Source of the DNA: QNBT01 sp964563335
GTDB taxonomy: Bacteria > Planctomycetota > Phycisphaerae > Sedimentisphaerales > Anaerohalosphaeraceae
Reading direction: 5' to 3'
Length of the DNA stretch: 13,889 nt
NCBI GenBank assembly: GCA_964563335.1
Contig: CAZLWL010000066.1
Span: forward strand, 1-13,889
Below, in pieces: positions 13,600 through 13,889 of the stretch. A program made the position numbers and the translations under genes. Numbering within the stretch: the stretch's first letter is position 1; every line of letters begins with the position of its first letter. A model generated the notes under the pieces. That model searched no databases and had not been told where the DNA came from. It saw nothing but the letters and a program-made list of their open reading frames with translations.

Positions 13600-13730
13600 G
13601 TTCCGTACTGCCCGCCTTCACCTGGGAAAAGACGGACATGGTAAACAAGCTTCGAAAGGCTGCTGGACTCAAACCGATAAAAAAGTAACAGCACACGCGA
13701 AGGTGAAGCCGTAGCGGCAAATCATCACAC
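13600..13730. other. Gene-free stretch after the LacI-family gene
   Basis: No supportable gene. CTTCACCT (13616-13623) and AGGTGAAG (13701-13708) form an inverted repeat 77 bp apart. A frame broken by two stops runs through it (see rejected items). No terminator for the regulator is evident. Confidence 0.35.
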
Positions 13731-13754
13731 AAAAACGCGGCGGCGCAAGCCGCC
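13731..13754 (-). terminator. Minus-strand rho-independent terminator
   Basis: On the minus strand GGCGGC (13754-13749), loop TTGC, GCCGCC (13744-13739), three bases, then TTTTT (13735-13731). It would stop leftward transcription entering from beyond the right edge before it reaches the LacI-family gene. The plus strand has no T-run. Confidence 0.5.
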
Positions 13755-13824
13755 CGACAAATCGAATACTGGAAAGACCAGCTAAAAGAACAATAAGTAG
13801 GGTGCGGTGATTCGAGACACATTC

Positions 13825-13889
13825 TTAGTGGGTGTGAAATTTCTTTCTGGCGGTTCCTAACACTTTCTCAGACATGGACTTATGCGTGA
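13825..13889 (-). CDS. Possible C-terminal end of an off-window gene
   Basis: An open minus-strand frame enters from the right edge and ends at TAA (13827-13825), reading ...THKSMSEKVLGTARKKFHTH. Only 20 codons are visible, which would be open by chance fairly often. The support is the terminator-like hairpin about 70 nt downstream on the same strand. Not recognised as any family. Confidence 0.2.
   Translation of the reverse strand, partial: THKSMSEKVLGTARKKFHTH

Noticed and set aside
13600..13797. Plus-strand frame reading GSVLPAFTWEKTDMVNKLRK, then two stops, then AAAQAARQIEYWKDQLKEQ
   Set aside because: Both pieces look protein-like and share a frame, but two stops interrupt it, there is no start with a ribosome site, and I recognise no family. 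It could be a decayed small gene, but there is not enough to call it.
13397..13822. 141-codon minus-strand ORF overlapping the LacI 3' end
   Set aside because: Mostly antisense to the conserved LacI C-terminus, and it crosses the minus-strand terminator at 13731-13754.
13874..13889. Plus-strand ATG reading off the right edge
   Set aside because: Only five codons visible and no Shine-Dalgarno. The opposite strand is the better candidate there.

Overview
The window looks like a chromosomal segment of an anaerobic or facultatively anaerobic, polysaccharide-using bacterium. Planctomycetota (Phycisphaerae/Sedimentisphaerales type) is my best guess, held loosely. The hints are NfnAB electron-bifurcating metabolism, a GH130/GT4/LacI sugar locus, tRNAs without an encoded CCA, frequent GTG starts (four genes) and dispersed GC-rich micro-repeats. 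No phylogenetic marker gene is present, so the taxonomy is inference.

Region 1 (1-1574) lies between the 3' half of a tRNA-Ser (anticodon CGA) and a tRNA-Cys on the minus strand. It is a mobile-element graveyard. It holds the last ~80 codons of an IS3-family transposase, interrupted in frame by a 15-16 bp GC palindrome. Next to it is an IS110-family element that has lost most of its N-terminal RuvC-like catalytic domain but keeps its start codon, its C-terminal Ser domain and a 136-nt highly structured leader. That leader is a good candidate for an IS110 bridge RNA.

Region 2 (1575-2062) is non-coding and holds three GC hairpin repeats, a larger foldable element and a housekeeping-type promoter. 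Region 3 (2063-4437) is nfnA-nfnB, the two-subunit electron-bifurcating NADH-dependent ferredoxin:NADP+ oxidoreductase.

Region 4 (8842 down to 4456, minus strand) is a three-gene signalling operon: a membrane sensor kinase (HAMP, two PAS), a stand-alone receiver, and a receiver-histidine kinase fusion. The two receivers are close paralogs. No DNA-binding or enzymatic output domain is present, so the output lies elsewhere. A structured, possibly FliA (sigma-28)-like promoter region precedes it.

Region 5 (9179-13599) is a sugar locus. A GH130 phosphorylase gene diverges from a GT4 glycosyltransferase gene, which is followed by a second, different GH130 gene and a LacI-family regulator. The regulator has its own near-consensus promoter, so close to the ATG that its mRNA is predicted to be leaderless. 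The mix of a glycosyltransferase with two phosphorylases suggests making and phosphorolytically recycling a (probably mannose-containing) glycan, but substrate identity cannot be read from sequence alone. The last ~290 bp hold a minus-strand terminator and perhaps the end of a gene entering from the right.
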